Shown: positions 22,547 through 31,300 of the stretch, piece after piece
Layout: every line of letters begins with the position of its first letter
Position numbering within the stretch: the stretch's first letter is position 1
NCBI RefSeq assembly: GCF_900639985.1
Contig: NZ_CAAAIM010000008.1
Location: 124,001 to 188,000 of the forward strand
Length of the DNA stretch: 64,000 bases
Source: Legionella rowbothamii
GTDB taxonomy: Bacteria > Pseudomonadota > Gammaproteobacteria > Legionellales > Legionellaceae
Direction: 5' to 3'
The notes under the pieces: model-generated
Database searches by the model: none
Told to the model about the DNA's origin: nothing
What the model saw: the letters and a program-made list of their open reading frames with translations, nothing else
Program-made: the position numbers and the translations under genes

Positions 22547-23560
22547 ATGACTACAGCACAAGTATCAATGTATCGATTAAAAACCGCACTACGCTCTTTA
22601 ATCGCGATTTATCGTTTACCTCAAGAACAAATAGATGCTTTTTTGCGTTCCTACGAGAGCTTTAACAAAGAAATGTCCGATGAGAATGAAGAGCAGAGTA
22701 TTGCGAATTATTATTCTGTTCTCAATCATCTTTGTGCTCTGGGTGAAGTAGAAAAAATGTATATTCCCCCAGTAATGGATCTAGCTAAAGGAATATATGA
22801 CAACCAGATCTTATTCGAAGAAAAAATGAGTAATGATTTAAATATTAAAGAAGGTGATAAAGTTTTAGATATGGGCTGTGGTAGAGGGCGCGTGGCTGCT
22901 CATGTAGCTACGATGACGAAGGCCACCGTTACCGGATTTAATATTGATGATGTGCAGCTAGCGAGTGCTAAAGAATATGTCTCCTTAAATCAGTTAACTG
23001 ACAAATGCCAATTTATAAAAGCAAATTTGAATGAGCCCTTTCCTTTTGCCAATAATTCCTTCGATTCCTTATATCAAATCCAAGTTTTAACTTATGCGAA
23101 AAACAAAGAACAACTCTTTGCCGAAATGTTTCGTGTGCTTAAGCCTGGAGGAAAAATATCCTTCTTAGATTGGGTACAACTGGATAATTACGATATGAAG
23201 AATGAACATCATCGTGATTTACTAAAACGCGTAAAACCCTTAATTGGCGCAATTGACACCCCTACCCCTGACGAAATTAAAAATACATTGGAAAAGGCTG
23301 GCTTTAAGGTGCTTTTAAATAAAGATATAAGTATTGGCGGCCATCAAGCACCGCTCATAGAAAAAGCGGATAAATATTATGAGCATATGCAAAAATTAGT
23401 GTACTTCATGGTTAAATTACACCTGTTACCTAAACACTTTAAGATATTATTTGACCGATTTGCACAAGATGGAGAGTCCTTTATTGAAGCAGATCAATTA
23501 GGCCTTTTTACCACTAGTTGTCAAACAATAGCAGAAAAGCCTGGTGCGAGTCTTCACTAA
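22547..23560 (+). CDS. SAM-dependent methyltransferase, sterol C24-methyltransferase/cyclopropane synthase-like
   Basis: 337 residues. The SAM site VLDMGCGRGRVAAHVA (about 103-118) is followed by GFNIDDVQL, FPFANNSFDSLY and the LKPGGKISFLDW strand. The helical N-terminal ~90 residues and the C-terminal region resemble SMT/SMT-C enzymes (Erg6-like) more than CfaS. Such enzymes methylate membrane-lipid side chains. Legionella are not known to make sterols, so the acceptor could be a host sterol, another isoprenoid or a lipid. It is flanked by hairpins on both sides, so transcribed alone. Confidence 0.75.
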   Translation: MTTAQVSMYRLKTALRSLIAIYRLPQEQIDAFLRSYESFNKEMSDENEEQSIANYYSVLNHLCALGEVEKMYIPPVMDLAKGIYDNQILFEEKMSNDLNIKEGDKVLDMGCGRGRVAAHVATMTKATVTGFNIDDVQLASAKEYVSLNQLTDKCQFIKANLNEPFPFANNSFDSLYQIQVLTYAKNKEQLFAEMFRVLKPGGKISFLDWVQLDNYDMKNEHHRDLLKRVKPLIGAIDTPTPDEIKNTLEKAGFKVLLNKDISIGGHQAPLIEKADKYYEHMQKLVYFMVKLHLLPKHFKILFDRFAQDGESFIEADQLGLFTTSCQTIAEKPGASLH

Positions 23561-23606
23561 AGTTGCAAGCGACCAGGCCTAATAATATTATACTGCTAAA
23601 TTCAGG

Positions 23607-23638
23607 ATCAATGGGGCCAGTTGTCTGGCCCCATTGAT
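23607..23638 (+). terminator. Perfect 14-bp hairpin after the methyltransferase gene
   Basis: ATCAATGGGGCCAG pairs exactly with CTGGCCCCATTGAT around TTGT. It lies 46 nt past the stop. Without a U-run it could equally be a REP-type palindrome, since GGGGCCAG/GGGGTCAG cores recur in the window. Confidence 0.55.
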
Positions 23639-23708
23639 AACTTGATTGATAGCGCACAATGCGCATATCATAGGGTTAAACCAGCCTAACGTCAGTACTC
23701 TAGAAGCC

Positions 23709-24026
23709 ATGTCCGAGAAAATTTATTGGGTTTATATTTTACGTTGTGCTAATCAAAGCTATTACACAGGATATACAGATAATCTTGAAAAACGTTTTCA
23801 AGAGCATCTTTCAGGAAAAGGCAGTAAATATACGCGCAGCTTTAAACCCACCGCAATTGCTCAAAACTGGATGATTAAAACAGGTAAACCGATAGCGATG
23901 CGCATAGAACGCTATATTAAAAAACTATCTAAAGCTCAAAAAGAGCAACTCATAGCCAATCCTTATTCGGATACATTAATCAACATATTATCCAATGAAA
24001 AAGACCTACATAAGCCACATAGCTAA
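23709..24026 (+). CDS. GIY-YIG nuclease superfamily protein (UPF0213/YhbQ-like)
   Basis: 105 residues from the ATG at 23709. The domain starts at once: YWVYILRCANQSYYTGYTDNL carries the GIY-YIG tyrosines, then RFQEHLSGKG with the catalytic-type Arg and a basic KYTR patch. Family members are small DNA-related proteins of unclear role. The 3' end overlaps the convergent glutaredoxin-MauE gene by 21 bp. Confidence 0.88.
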   Translation: MSEKIYWVYILRCANQSYYTGYTDNLEKRFQEHLSGKGSKYTRSFKPTAIAQNWMIKTGKPIAMRIERYIKKLSKAQKEQLIANPYSDTLINILSNEKDLHKPHS

Positions 24027-24749
24027 AGCCATTCCAATCATCATTAGATTCTCAGTAAGAGAAATAAAACCTAGTGGTACATTGCTGTCAGCCCCAACAC
24101 AAGCACATTTCAATTCACGTTTATCAATATAAACGGCTTTAAATACCGAAAAGGCTCCTATGCAGCCGATAAACAAGGCGATTGGAATGGAAAGCCAATT
24201 CAGCGCATGTGCAATCATCAATACACCCGCTAGCGCTTCTGCAAAAGGATAAATATAGCTATAAGGAACCCAACGTTTGGCTAAAAGGTCGTAATTTAGA
24301 AACATGGTTGAAAAGCCTTCGATATTCTGTAACTTCAACAGCGCAAGAACCACCATGCTAAAAGAAATAAACCATCCTAAAGCTCTTGCTGTAAACGGGT
24401 TATGGAAAAAAGCATAGCTCGTTGCCAGAGCCATAAGTGCTGTGAGAACAAAAAGTACTATTACTGGACGATAACTCGTTTCTTTAGGGTCACGTACTTT
24501 TTTGCCAAAATAACGGCATAAATCATCATAGCCCCCAATCCGATCCCCATTGATAAATGTTTGTGGAGTGGTCTTAACATTATGTTTCTCTTTGAAGAGA
24601 TCCACCTCTTCGCGACTGGTAAGCCAGTTGTCTTCTACACTATAACCTCGACGTTGCAACAAATCTTTTGCCTTAAGACCATAAGGACAGGTATGTTTTG
24701 GCATTACCATACGATATAGAATGGCTTTTCTAGCGACTATACTGTTCAT
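24006..24749 (-). CDS. Glutaredoxin domain fused to MauE/DoxX-like membrane domain
   Basis: 247 residues from the ATG at 24749 (GGAGA upstream). Residues about 10-85 form a glutaredoxin with active site CPYG (21-24) and the TTPQTFINGDRIGGYDDL cis-proline and glutathione region. Residues about 95-247 hold four to five helices of the MauE/DoxX type, with a cysteine pair near the end (LKCACVG). Fusions like this are thought to pass thiol reducing power across the inner membrane. It is divergent from a MerR-type regulator with a 19-20 bp-spaced promoter between them, so it is the probable regulated gene. The inducer is unknown. Confidence 0.82.
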   Translation of the reverse strand: MNSIVARKAILYRMVMPKHTCPYGLKAKDLLQRRGYSVEDNWLTSREEVDLFKEKHNVKTTPQTFINGDRIGGYDDLCRYFGKKVRDPKETSYRPVIVLFVLTALMALATSYAFFHNPFTARALGWFISFSMVVLALLKLQNIEGFSTMFLNYDLLAKRWVPYSYIYPFAEALAGVLMIAHALNWLSIPIALFIGCIGAFSVFKAVYIDKRELKCACVGADSNVPLGFISLTENLMMIGMALAMWLM

Positions 24750-24776
24750 TTTAATTCTCCATTGATACATAATTCA

Positions 24777-24808
24777 AATATAGAGTATGTACTATGGTAC
24801 GGAGTCAA
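24777..24808 (-). promoter_or_regulatory. MerR-type promoter/operator driving the glutaredoxin-MauE gene
   Basis: On the minus strand, TTGACT (24803-24808) and TATATT (24777-24782) are separated by 20 bp (19 bp if CTATAT is the -10), the overlong spacing typical of MerR-activated promoters. The spacer contains the dyad CCGTACCATAGTACATAC. The site lies between the two divergent starts. Confidence 0.7.
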
Positions 24809-24811
24809 GCG

Positions 24812-25219
24812 ATGAATAATAAAACCATTAGCGAATTTGCTAAATCATGTGGGGTTGGGGTCGAAACTATTCGTTATTATCAACGCAAAGAACTCCTTCA
24901 TGTTCCCTCACTTAGCAACGAATTAAGCGCGGGAAAAATAAGACGTTATGGTGATAAGGATATACATCGTTTGAAGTTTATCCTTTCAGCCAAAAAAGCA
25001 GGCTTTACCTTAAACGAGATAAAAGAACTATTAGAATTAGATGCTAAAAATGATCGGGAGCGTGTAAGGGAATTAGCTCAAAAACGGGTTGCGAAACTTA
25101 ATCTAAAAATTACCGAGTTAACTGAGGCTCGAAACTCCCTCTCACGCTTGGTGGAAGAATGTAGGGACAGTAAATCTGCCCCCTGCCCCATTCTTCTCAC
25201 CTTTGATAAAGGCAGCTAA
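24812..25219 (+). CDS. MerR-family transcriptional regulator
   Basis: 135 residues from the ATG at 24812, with GGAG 7 nt upstream. The winged helix-turn-helix (ISEFAKSCGVGVETIRYYQRK, 6-26) and coiled coil are standard. The C terminus keeps two of the three mercury-MerR cysteines (C117 and C125, in ECRDSKSAPCPIL), but the coiled-coil cysteine near 82 is replaced by Asp/Asn (LELDAKND). It may therefore bind another soft metal or a thiol-reactive signal. It controls, by position, the divergent glutaredoxin-MauE gene. Confidence 0.88.
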   Translation: MNNKTISEFAKSCGVGVETIRYYQRKELLHVPSLSNELSAGKIRRYGDKDIHRLKFILSAKKAGFTLNEIKELLELDAKNDRERVRELAQKRVAKLNLKITELTEARNSLSRLVEECRDSKSAPCPILLTFDKGS

Positions 25220-25415
25220 GTTCTCTATCTTCATCCAAAGGCAGGAGTGTCAAGGCGAAAGCGAATGATGCCAGTATGGTTTTACTTGAATCAAGCTGTT
25301 CGGATGAAGTGGTTTCAAGAGTACCTCGAATCAACACATTAATTCATCAAGGAAATATTGTTTATTAATGATATCATTACGGCCTATCTGAAATTAATCA
25401 TAGTTAATAATAGAA

Positions 25416-26165
25416 ATGGCCACTCTCGACTCCAACAGTGATAGCAAAGTTAACGAATTTGTTCGCGCAATTCAAAAATATTTAAGCCATTGGAAGTATA
25501 AGTCCTTTGAACGACTCGTGTCATTTTTGATTATTTCACTACAAGCCATTACGTTATTTAAGTTAATTTATAGCTATGAGAGTACCTCCTATTTTGGGTT
25601 ACTCTTGGTTTTGATTATTGCCTATATTGCTACAGATTTTGTCAATGGTTTAGTGCATATGTATATGGATAATAACACTTATTATAAATCGCCGGTTGGG
25701 CCTTATATTGCTGCATTTCACTTACATCATGCAAAATATTTTTATACCGTCCGGCATCCGTTAAGAGTCTATTTTGATGAGTCAGGGACTAAATTTTGGC
25801 TAGTGGTCTATTTATTTGTTTTAGTGGGAATTCAATTCAATATTCACTTAGGGTTTTCTTTAAATACAGGATTGGTTGCTTTTGGTATTTTTTCATCTGT
25901 TGCTGAGCTATCGCATTATTGGTGTCATAATGCCACTGAAAAAAATCGGCTCATTCTATGGCTGCAAAATCATCACATATTACTTTCCAAAAAGCATCAT
26001 AGAGCACATCATTGTTCAGATAATATTCAGTATGCATTTTTAAACGGGGTAACTGATCCACTGATCAATCTCATTGCTCGTTGCTGTTATAAGGGCTATA
26101 AAAATTATGCAGATAAGCATACTCATGCGTACATACAAAAAACTTTGTGCCAAAGCAAGCCTTAG
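25416..26165 (+). CDS. Lipid desaturase of the CarF / TMEM189 (PEDS1) family
   Basis: 249-residue membrane protein. The family's His/Asp clusters are in order: TDFVNGLVHMYMD, FHLHHAKYF, ELSHYWCHN and LLSKKHHRAHH with a following N-x-Q-Y-A-F segment. In animals and myxobacteria this family introduces the vinyl-ether bond of plasmalogens. Hydrophobic helices surround the clusters (about 40-75, 120-165). No other ether-lipid gene is visible nearby, so the substrate here is open. The ribosome site is weak. Confidence 0.8.
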   Translation: MATLDSNSDSKVNEFVRAIQKYLSHWKYKSFERLVSFLIISLQAITLFKLIYSYESTSYFGLLLVLIIAYIATDFVNGLVHMYMDNNTYYKSPVGPYIAAFHLHHAKYFYTVRHPLRVYFDESGTKFWLVVYLFVLVGIQFNIHLGFSLNTGLVAFGIFSSVAELSHYWCHNATEKNRLILWLQNHHILLSKKHHRAHHCSDNIQYAFLNGVTDPLINLIARCCYKGYKNYADKHTHAYIQKTLCQSKP

Positions 26166-26185
26166 CACAAAGAAGTATCGATTCA

Positions 26186-26707
26186 TTACATGATGTTACA
26201 GTTTTCCTCAGAAACATGAACAATTGTTGATGTAGGCGATACAGTGATTCTGCTCGCACGAAACATGGATAACATATGTAGGAGTTGAACCGGATCTGAC
26301 CTTTTGTGAGAATCTAGGGCGCGGGTATAACTTAATTCTTCCTCCGGAGTAAGTTTTGCCTTCTCTTCAACCATGGCCTCAATCGAACTTCCTTTATACT
26401 CGTCATAATATAGGGTAAATGCTTTTAGGATTCGGTCTATCTCTCCGTCCTCAAAGAATTTAAATATATCTTTATCGTGGTGAGGATCATTTTGTTGTTC
26501 CCAAAACTTATTAAGATAGAAAGACAACAATTTTGGAGTTATTTCTGTAGAAAATTCGCGATGAAAATGCATTACATCCGTTTCACCACCATAAGTATGA
26601 TTTCTTTTTATATGAGGCGCATCAGGGCCCCGAAACCAATCAGCATTATATGTTGGTATTTCACTTAAAAAATGGTTATCTAAATGACCCCAAGCATTTA
26701 GGGCCAA
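26186..26707 (-). CDS. Unknown protein ending in a CaaX box, possibly the 3' part of an amber-interrupted gene
   Basis: No family recognised. Soluble, rich in His, Asp, Glu and Arg; it opens with NAWGHLDNHFLSEIP and NADWFRGPDAPHIKRN and has a helical middle. The last four residues are Cys-Asn-Ile-Met, a good farnesylation box (Ile at a2, Met at X). The first usable start here is a TTG at 26707 with no ribosome site. The same frame continues upstream across a TAG (26720-26722) to an ATG at 26815. The native product was probably about 209 residues. Effector nature is inferred from the eukaryotic-only motif. Confidence 0.6.
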   Translation of the reverse strand: MALNAWGHLDNHFLSEIPTYNADWFRGPDAPHIKRNHTYGGETDVMHFHREFSTEITPKLLSFYLNKFWEQQNDPHHDKDIFKFFEDGEIDRILKAFTLYYDEYKGSSIEAMVEEKAKLTPEEELSYTRALDSHKRSDPVQLLHMLSMFRASRITVSPTSTIVHVSEENCNIM

Positions 26708-26719
26708 TGTGAGCTTGTT

Positions 26720-26815
26720 CTAATCGGTACCATAAAAATAGAGCGTAATTGTATTTTTAGTAACTTGTAGCTTAACAAAAGGTTGTGCTTTCATTAATTC
26801 TATATTAAATGGCAT
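26720..26815 (-). pseudogene. 5' piece of the same reading frame, ended by an in-frame TAG
   Basis: ATG at 26815 with GGTGAG upstream, then 31 codons (MPFNIELMKAQPFVKLQVTK, ending FYGTD) and an amber codon at 26720-26722. The next in-frame codons (NKLTLALNAWGHLD) read straight into the downstream CaaX protein. A CAG/TGG/AAG-to-TAG point mutation, translational read-through or a sequencing error would each explain it. Confidence 0.55.
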
Positions 26816-27417
26816 AATATTCTCACCGTTTATAGTTGAAAAAAAACCAATAATACGGCTAAACATTAAATAAATATTAACAATTAACTCTTTTATTTTA
26901 CAAATAAACGGACTTCTATACATCAATAAATTATCGTTCTAAAAAGCTCACTTCTTAGAAATAAATCCATCTAGCGAGTAAAACCTGCGAACAGAATGCC
27001 AAATTATACGATAACCGCGACGTCTCTAGTTATCCCTTGAGACTACAGCCACTGTAAAGGTAGCGAGTCAATAAATGTTTAAAATGGGAAGCCCCCTCTC
27101 TCCCTCATACGATTTTCGTAACTTTTGATATCATTTTTAATATTAATAATTAATTTAGTAAATTGTGCATGATGTAATAACTCATTAGATCATTTTGACA
27201 TATGAATATCCTTGAAAAAGTTAGCTCTTATATACGTAAGGACTTACTTTGCCATGATGATCTATTTTTAATGTCAATAGAACTTAGTAGAGTCACGAAT
27301 GTTGGAGCAAAAGAATGCTTAGAGACTATAATTGACCGATGAAATCACTTAAAATGAAACAAAAAAAACATCCATGCGGTTCAAAACGATTTGTCCATTG
27401 TAGAACGAACACGAATA
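26816..27417. other. AT-rich stretch without a clear gene
   Basis: A 46-codon ORF at 27202-27342 on the plus strand (MNILEKVSSYIRKDLLCHDD, ending ETIIDR) has no ribosome site and no recognised family; it may be a gene fragment. Nothing else stands out. Confidence 0.3.
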
Positions 27418-28095
27418 ATGCCCTTTACTTATAATTATAAACAACCCGACGAATATCATTTTAGCCTTGATTCTATTAGGCTTGCACAATTTGTCGCAAC
27501 AGAATTACAGTCCTGCTCAGATCTTGGTTCATTACGAGTTTTGGATCTCTGCGCGGGTTGTGGGGTTATTGGGATGGAATTATCCTGGCATCTTAAAGCC
27601 ATACAGCACATTGATTTTATTGAGGTCCAAGATATTTATACCGACTATTTTCATCAAAACTTGGCCAATATCAATCGCCCCGAATTACAATGTCGCTGGC
27701 ATCTTTTAAATTATGATGAGTTGCATGAAAAAGAATGGGAAGATAAATATGATTTGATTATCAGCAACCCACCTTATTTCCAACTCGGCCATGGGGTGCT
27801 TTCACCTTCAAAATTTAAAAATCGCTGCAGATTTTATTTAGATAGCTCATTTCAGAATTATATTCGCGCGTTGGAAAACTCCCTTGCCCATCAAGGTAAA
27901 GCTTATTTTTTATTACGCCCATTAACACATCATGGCTTTGATTTATTTTCCGATATGCAAACACAACTCCAGAAAACTTCAACCACGGTCAAAAAAGTAT
28001 CGCATATTCGAGGTACCGATATTATTTTATTAGAAAAAACTCGAACAACTGTGCCAGCTGATAAATACCACGCCTACGAACAATCGAGTGAGTAA
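27418..28095 (+). CDS. TrmN6-like tRNA1(Val) adenine-N6 methyltransferase
   Basis: 225 residues from the ATG at 27418; a TTG at 27391 would add nine residues and neither has a clear ribosome site. The SAM motif VLDLCAGCGVIGMELS and catalytic NPPY (LIISNPPYFQLG) identify an N6-adenine methyltransferase. The N-terminal FSLDSIRLAQFVA and overall length match the YfiC/TrmN6 group, which modifies A37 of tRNA1(Val). Assignment to tRNA rather than another RNA is by family. Confidence 0.75.
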   Translation: MPFTYNYKQPDEYHFSLDSIRLAQFVATELQSCSDLGSLRVLDLCAGCGVIGMELSWHLKAIQHIDFIEVQDIYTDYFHQNLANINRPELQCRWHLLNYDELHEKEWEDKYDLIISNPPYFQLGHGVLSPSKFKNRCRFYLDSSFQNYIRALENSLAHQGKAYFLLRPLTHHGFDLFSDMQTQLQKTSTTVKKVSHIRGTDIILLEKTRTTVPADKYHAYEQSSE

Positions 28096-28503
28096 TAGGT
28101 TTATAGGCCAACGTCTTCTGAAAAAATTGAGAATCGATGTCCAAGTAATAAAAAACATTTTGTTTTGCAGGAATTCATGTTTATTCACAAACACTCACCT
28201 CAGCCACCCACATAAACCACCACGCAATTTATTATCCACCTCTCTGATTTACTGCGACAGGTTTCAGTCACAGCACTATAGAAATTAGTGCAACGGATGA
28301 ACGTGATATGCATACCTTAATCCAAAACACGTTTAGGTTCCTAGGCATTAACTCAAATCGGATATGGAATGCTACACCGACAAATTATGGTCGCTAATTA
28401 TTGGGGTTTGTTAACAATTGCTCCCCGCATAACAACATCAATAAATAATAAACACATTATTTGTTCTGTGGTAAGCTCTGTTAATCTAAAAAGAACGAGT
28501 TTC

Positions 28504-29352
28504 ATGATGATTAAAGTTGGGCAATTTAATAAATTAAAAATGGTACGCGAGGTTCCTTTTGGCGTGTATTTGCAAGGAGGAGAATTGGGGGAAATTTTAT
28601 TACCCAATAAATCCGTCCCCAAAGGCGCTTTGGTTGGTGATATGCTGGATGTATTTGTGTATTTTGATTCAGAAGATAAAATTATCGCCACAACCGTACG
28701 CCCTCACGCAAAAGTGGGGAACTGTGCATTTTTAAAAGTAGTTGATGTAAATGCCGTGGGGGCTTTTCTGGATTGGGGGTTAGATAAAGATTTATTAGTA
28801 CCCAAACCAGAACAACATTGCCCTATGGAAAAGGGGAAATCCTATCTTGTCTACTTAAAACAAGATCATCAGGGACGCATTATAGCCAGTTCAAAAATCG
28901 ATTATTTTTTGGATAAGACAGAGGCTGATTTTAAACCAGGTGAAGAAGTTAATTTGCTTATTGCTGACACAACACCTTTAGGTCGAAAAGTAATTATCAA
29001 TAACAGTCACTGGGGATTAATCCATGCGGATGATATTTTTCAAACATTAATTTATGGTAAAAAAATAAAGGGATACATTAAAAAAGTACGTGAAGATGGC
29101 AAAATTGATGTTGCTTTAAGACAAATAGGACAAAACAGCATTAATGAGTTAGCGCAACGTATTCTAGATAAGCTTGAACTATCGGGCGGCTTTTTAGCCT
29201 TGCATGATAAAAGCTCTCCGGCAGAAATTCAGCAAGCATTCGCTGAAAGCAAAAAAAATTTTAAAAGCGCAATTGGACAACTTTATAAACGCGGTTTGAT
29301 TCATATTGAAGAGAAAGGAATTCGCTTACAGAACGCAAAAATAAAAAGTTAG
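28504..29352 (+). CDS. CvfB/YitL-like S1-domain RNA-binding protein
   Basis: 282 residues from the ATG at 28504 (MMIKVGQFNKLKMVREVPFG). Tandem S1-like OB folds follow: GGELGEILLPNKSVPKG, then AFLDWGLDKDLLVP (the family's typical second S1) and a third with IKKVREDGKIDVAL. A winged-helix end (KKNFKSAIGQLYKRGLIHIE) completes the CvfB architecture. Family members bind RNA and affect virulence-gene expression in Gram-positives; the role here is unknown. A hairpin at 29447 may end the transcript. Confidence 0.85.
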   Translation: MMIKVGQFNKLKMVREVPFGVYLQGGELGEILLPNKSVPKGALVGDMLDVFVYFDSEDKIIATTVRPHAKVGNCAFLKVVDVNAVGAFLDWGLDKDLLVPKPEQHCPMEKGKSYLVYLKQDHQGRIIASSKIDYFLDKTEADFKPGEEVNLLIADTTPLGRKVIINNSHWGLIHADDIFQTLIYGKKIKGYIKKVREDGKIDVALRQIGQNSINELAQRILDKLELSGGFLALHDKSSPAEIQQAFAESKKNFKSAIGQLYKRGLIHIEEKGIRLQNAKIKS

Positions 29353-29446
29353 TTCAGAGTGCGAAGCACACACTAACAACAGCGTTTATTGATAATGTGG
29401 AAAGGTTAATCTATATCCCCTCTATCTTATCTAGAGCAAAATGTAA

Positions 29447-29466
29447 GCTGGGCTGTTAAGCCCAGC
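29447..29466. terminator. Hairpin upstream of the IS6 copy
   Basis: GCTGGGCT and AGCCCAGC form a perfect 8-bp stem with a GTTA loop, about 95 nt after the CvfB-like gene. No U-tract follows. Confidence 0.5.
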
Positions 29467-29480
29467 CTGCGTGTTATAAT

Positions 29481-30214
29481 GGCATCGTCAAGTTAACTTT
29501 TGTTAACGCAAGAAAGAATGCTTGGTAAATTTTAGGCGCAAAGAATCTGGGTGGCTGCGAAGGGATTTCTGGTTTTTCCCATCAAAGCCAGGACGTTCTG
29601 AGCGCCGGCTGCTGATTTAAAGCGGATGAGCGATTTTTCTTTTCTGCGTGTGGGCTGATGAGCATTTTTCCACTCGGTTATTTAATCCCTTATTTGACCG
29701 ATGCTCGGTGCCTTTGCACATCTGGGGAATCGGTTTGGTATAGCTCCTTAGTTTGTCCGTTACGATAACCCGCGGTTTGGCATAGGCGTTCAATAAGCGA
29801 GATAGGAGGCGGATGGCTGCCTTTTTGTTGCGGCTTTTTTGCAGAAAAACATCCAACTCATAGCCTTCCTCGTCGACCGCTCGCCATAAGTAATAAGTCT
29901 CGCCGTTGATGCGTAGTTGTTGCTCATCTAAATGCCATTATCCGAGGGCTTTGGCTCTCGCTTCTTAACCACATTCTTAAATGAGGGCCAAACTTGATGC
30001 ACCATTGGCGTATCGTTTTATAGCTCACCTCAATGCCTCAATACAACAAACGCTCCGACACATCTCGGTAACTGTCATTAAAACGATGATAACTCCATAC
30101 GCAAATACTGATTATCTCTACAGGATATCTATATCTTTTCGGTTTCTTTGTTAGCATCTGCGGCGACTCAATAAATAAACCTCAGTGTAGCTCAAAAGTT
30201 AAATTGACGATGCC
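29481..30214 (-). mobile_element. Degraded IS6-family insertion sequence, 734 bp
   Basis: Ends GGCATCGTCAAGTTAACTTTTG (29481) and CAAAAGTTAAATTGACGATGCC (to 30214) are near-perfect inverted repeats. The minus-strand transposase reads MLTKKPKRYRYPVEIISICV, then SYKTIRQWCIKFGP, WHLDEQQLRINGETYYLWRA and DKLRSYTKPIPQM, the DDE core of IS6 proteins. It is broken by a nonsense codon (ERLLY-stop) and at least three frameshifts. Flanking octamers (GTTATAAT, TTCTTGAG) differ, so no target duplication survives. Confidence 0.85.
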
Positions 30215-30257
30215 TTCTTGAGCTTTGCGTGTAAAACACCAATCAGGGAACAACCCG

Positions 30258-30380
30258 CTCGATTGCATCCTCTGTAAACAGACCATACGATTATCCTTCC
30301 TGCTCTCTAAACGCTCATCCAGACAGCTGATGAATTACACCACTCAAATCGCTTTACAAAAAAACATTCGTATCAATTAA
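30258..30380 (+). pseudogene. C-terminal gene fragment, inverted duplicate of 32037-32140
   Basis: Encodes LDCILCKQTIRLSFLLSKRS and on to QIALQKNIRIN-stop. The same peptide, with a few changes, is encoded on the minus strand at 32.0-32.2 kb. The CxxC pair could be a zinc knuckle of a transposase C terminus; not identified. Confidence 0.5.
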
Positions 30381-30411
30381 CGGGATTAGTGGGTCTTTTT
30401 TTCAAAAATAC

Positions 30412-30555
30412 GCTAATTTACCATCCTATCTGGAGTAAATTTATTCTTACCTCTATCCCTCTTCCCTGTTTCACAATAAAAGCTGTCATAAACTACGATA
30501 ACAGTGCTGTACAAAATTCATTCTTTTACTCTTTGAATTTCCTATAACCTCAAAG
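30412..30555. repeat. ~140 bp repeat, left copy (inverted partner at 63537-63675)
   Basis: Runs from about ACCATCCTATCTGGAG to CCTATAACCTCAAAGG and is roughly 90% identical to the reverse complement of 63537-63675. No terminal inverted repeats and no ORF. Both copies lie near IS6-family remnants. Confidence 0.8.
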
Positions 30556-30574
30556 GGGCAGGACGTCCAGAGTC

Positions 30575-31300
30575 CTTAGCTTCGCGCGTTGGCGAGTCGA
30601 TTTCGGGGACTGGGACGCCCCGGAATTTTTCACGAGGTAGCGCGCCCCTTGAGTGAGCATACCTTTCCGCAGCCTCCTAGTTTAAGGCCCGGAAAGGAGG
30701 TCGCAACACTCCAAGTTCGAATGCCGGTTTCGACAACGCCCAGTGATTTGAATAATGTATTAGTAGTAGCGCTGGTGCTGTTAAAGGAGCCGGAACCGAC
30801 ATAATCCACCGGTAACGTGCCAGCGGTCTTGTCTAGCTTATAGGTCCAACTCACCCCGTTATCCGTGCTCTGCGCGAGCATAGGGTAATTCGTGCTGCCG
30901 TCATAATACCGGCCCGCGGCTGCAACCGTGTAGCGAATACCCGGTGGATTTTTTAACAACTTAATGCGTAGTATGTTAGCCGAGCTTGGCTGATAACATT
31001 GATTCGGATTACCCTGGGCGCAAAGGATTGGTCCTCCAAACACATCGCCCTTTAAACCACTACCAGCCCCACTGCCAGGGTTAATGTACACGATTGATGA
31101 TAACCAAAGGGTGATGTGCATCCTGATGAGGTAATACCCTGAATAGGCCTCATCTTCAGTGTATGGGATTTATGGGATTGATTGGTGACCGTGTATTTAA
31201 TGGTTGCTGCCCCTGATGGGCTTACCCCCACCGAAGCAGGGTATCCGGATATGGGCGCAAACGTCCATACAGGAGCACCCGCCAAGGCTGCCACTTATCC
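30575..31300 (-). pseudogene. Broken secreted protein of a Legionella beta-propeller-type family
   Basis: Minus-strand frames read APVWTFAPISGYPASVGVSP, then ATIKYTVTNQSHKSHTLKM, and after a frame change GGPILCAQGNPNQCYQPSSA and MLAQSTDNGVSWTYKLD. The latter is Asp-box-like, as in bacterial propeller proteins. Cys-containing GNPNQCY motifs are familiar from Legionella secreted proteins. It lacks a signal peptide and is frameshifted. The distal end enters a visibly GC-richer patch (30550-30720) unlike the neighbours. Confidence 0.6.

Noticed and set aside
28096..28503. Open frame at 28088-28288 between the TrmN6-like and CvfB-like genes
   Set aside because: Begins inside the preceding gene, has no ribosome site and no protein-like pattern; the gap appears gene-free.
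30589..30804. Plus-strand frame in the GC-rich patch
   Set aside because: Antisense to the broken propeller-type gene; no ribosome site and no protein-like pattern.
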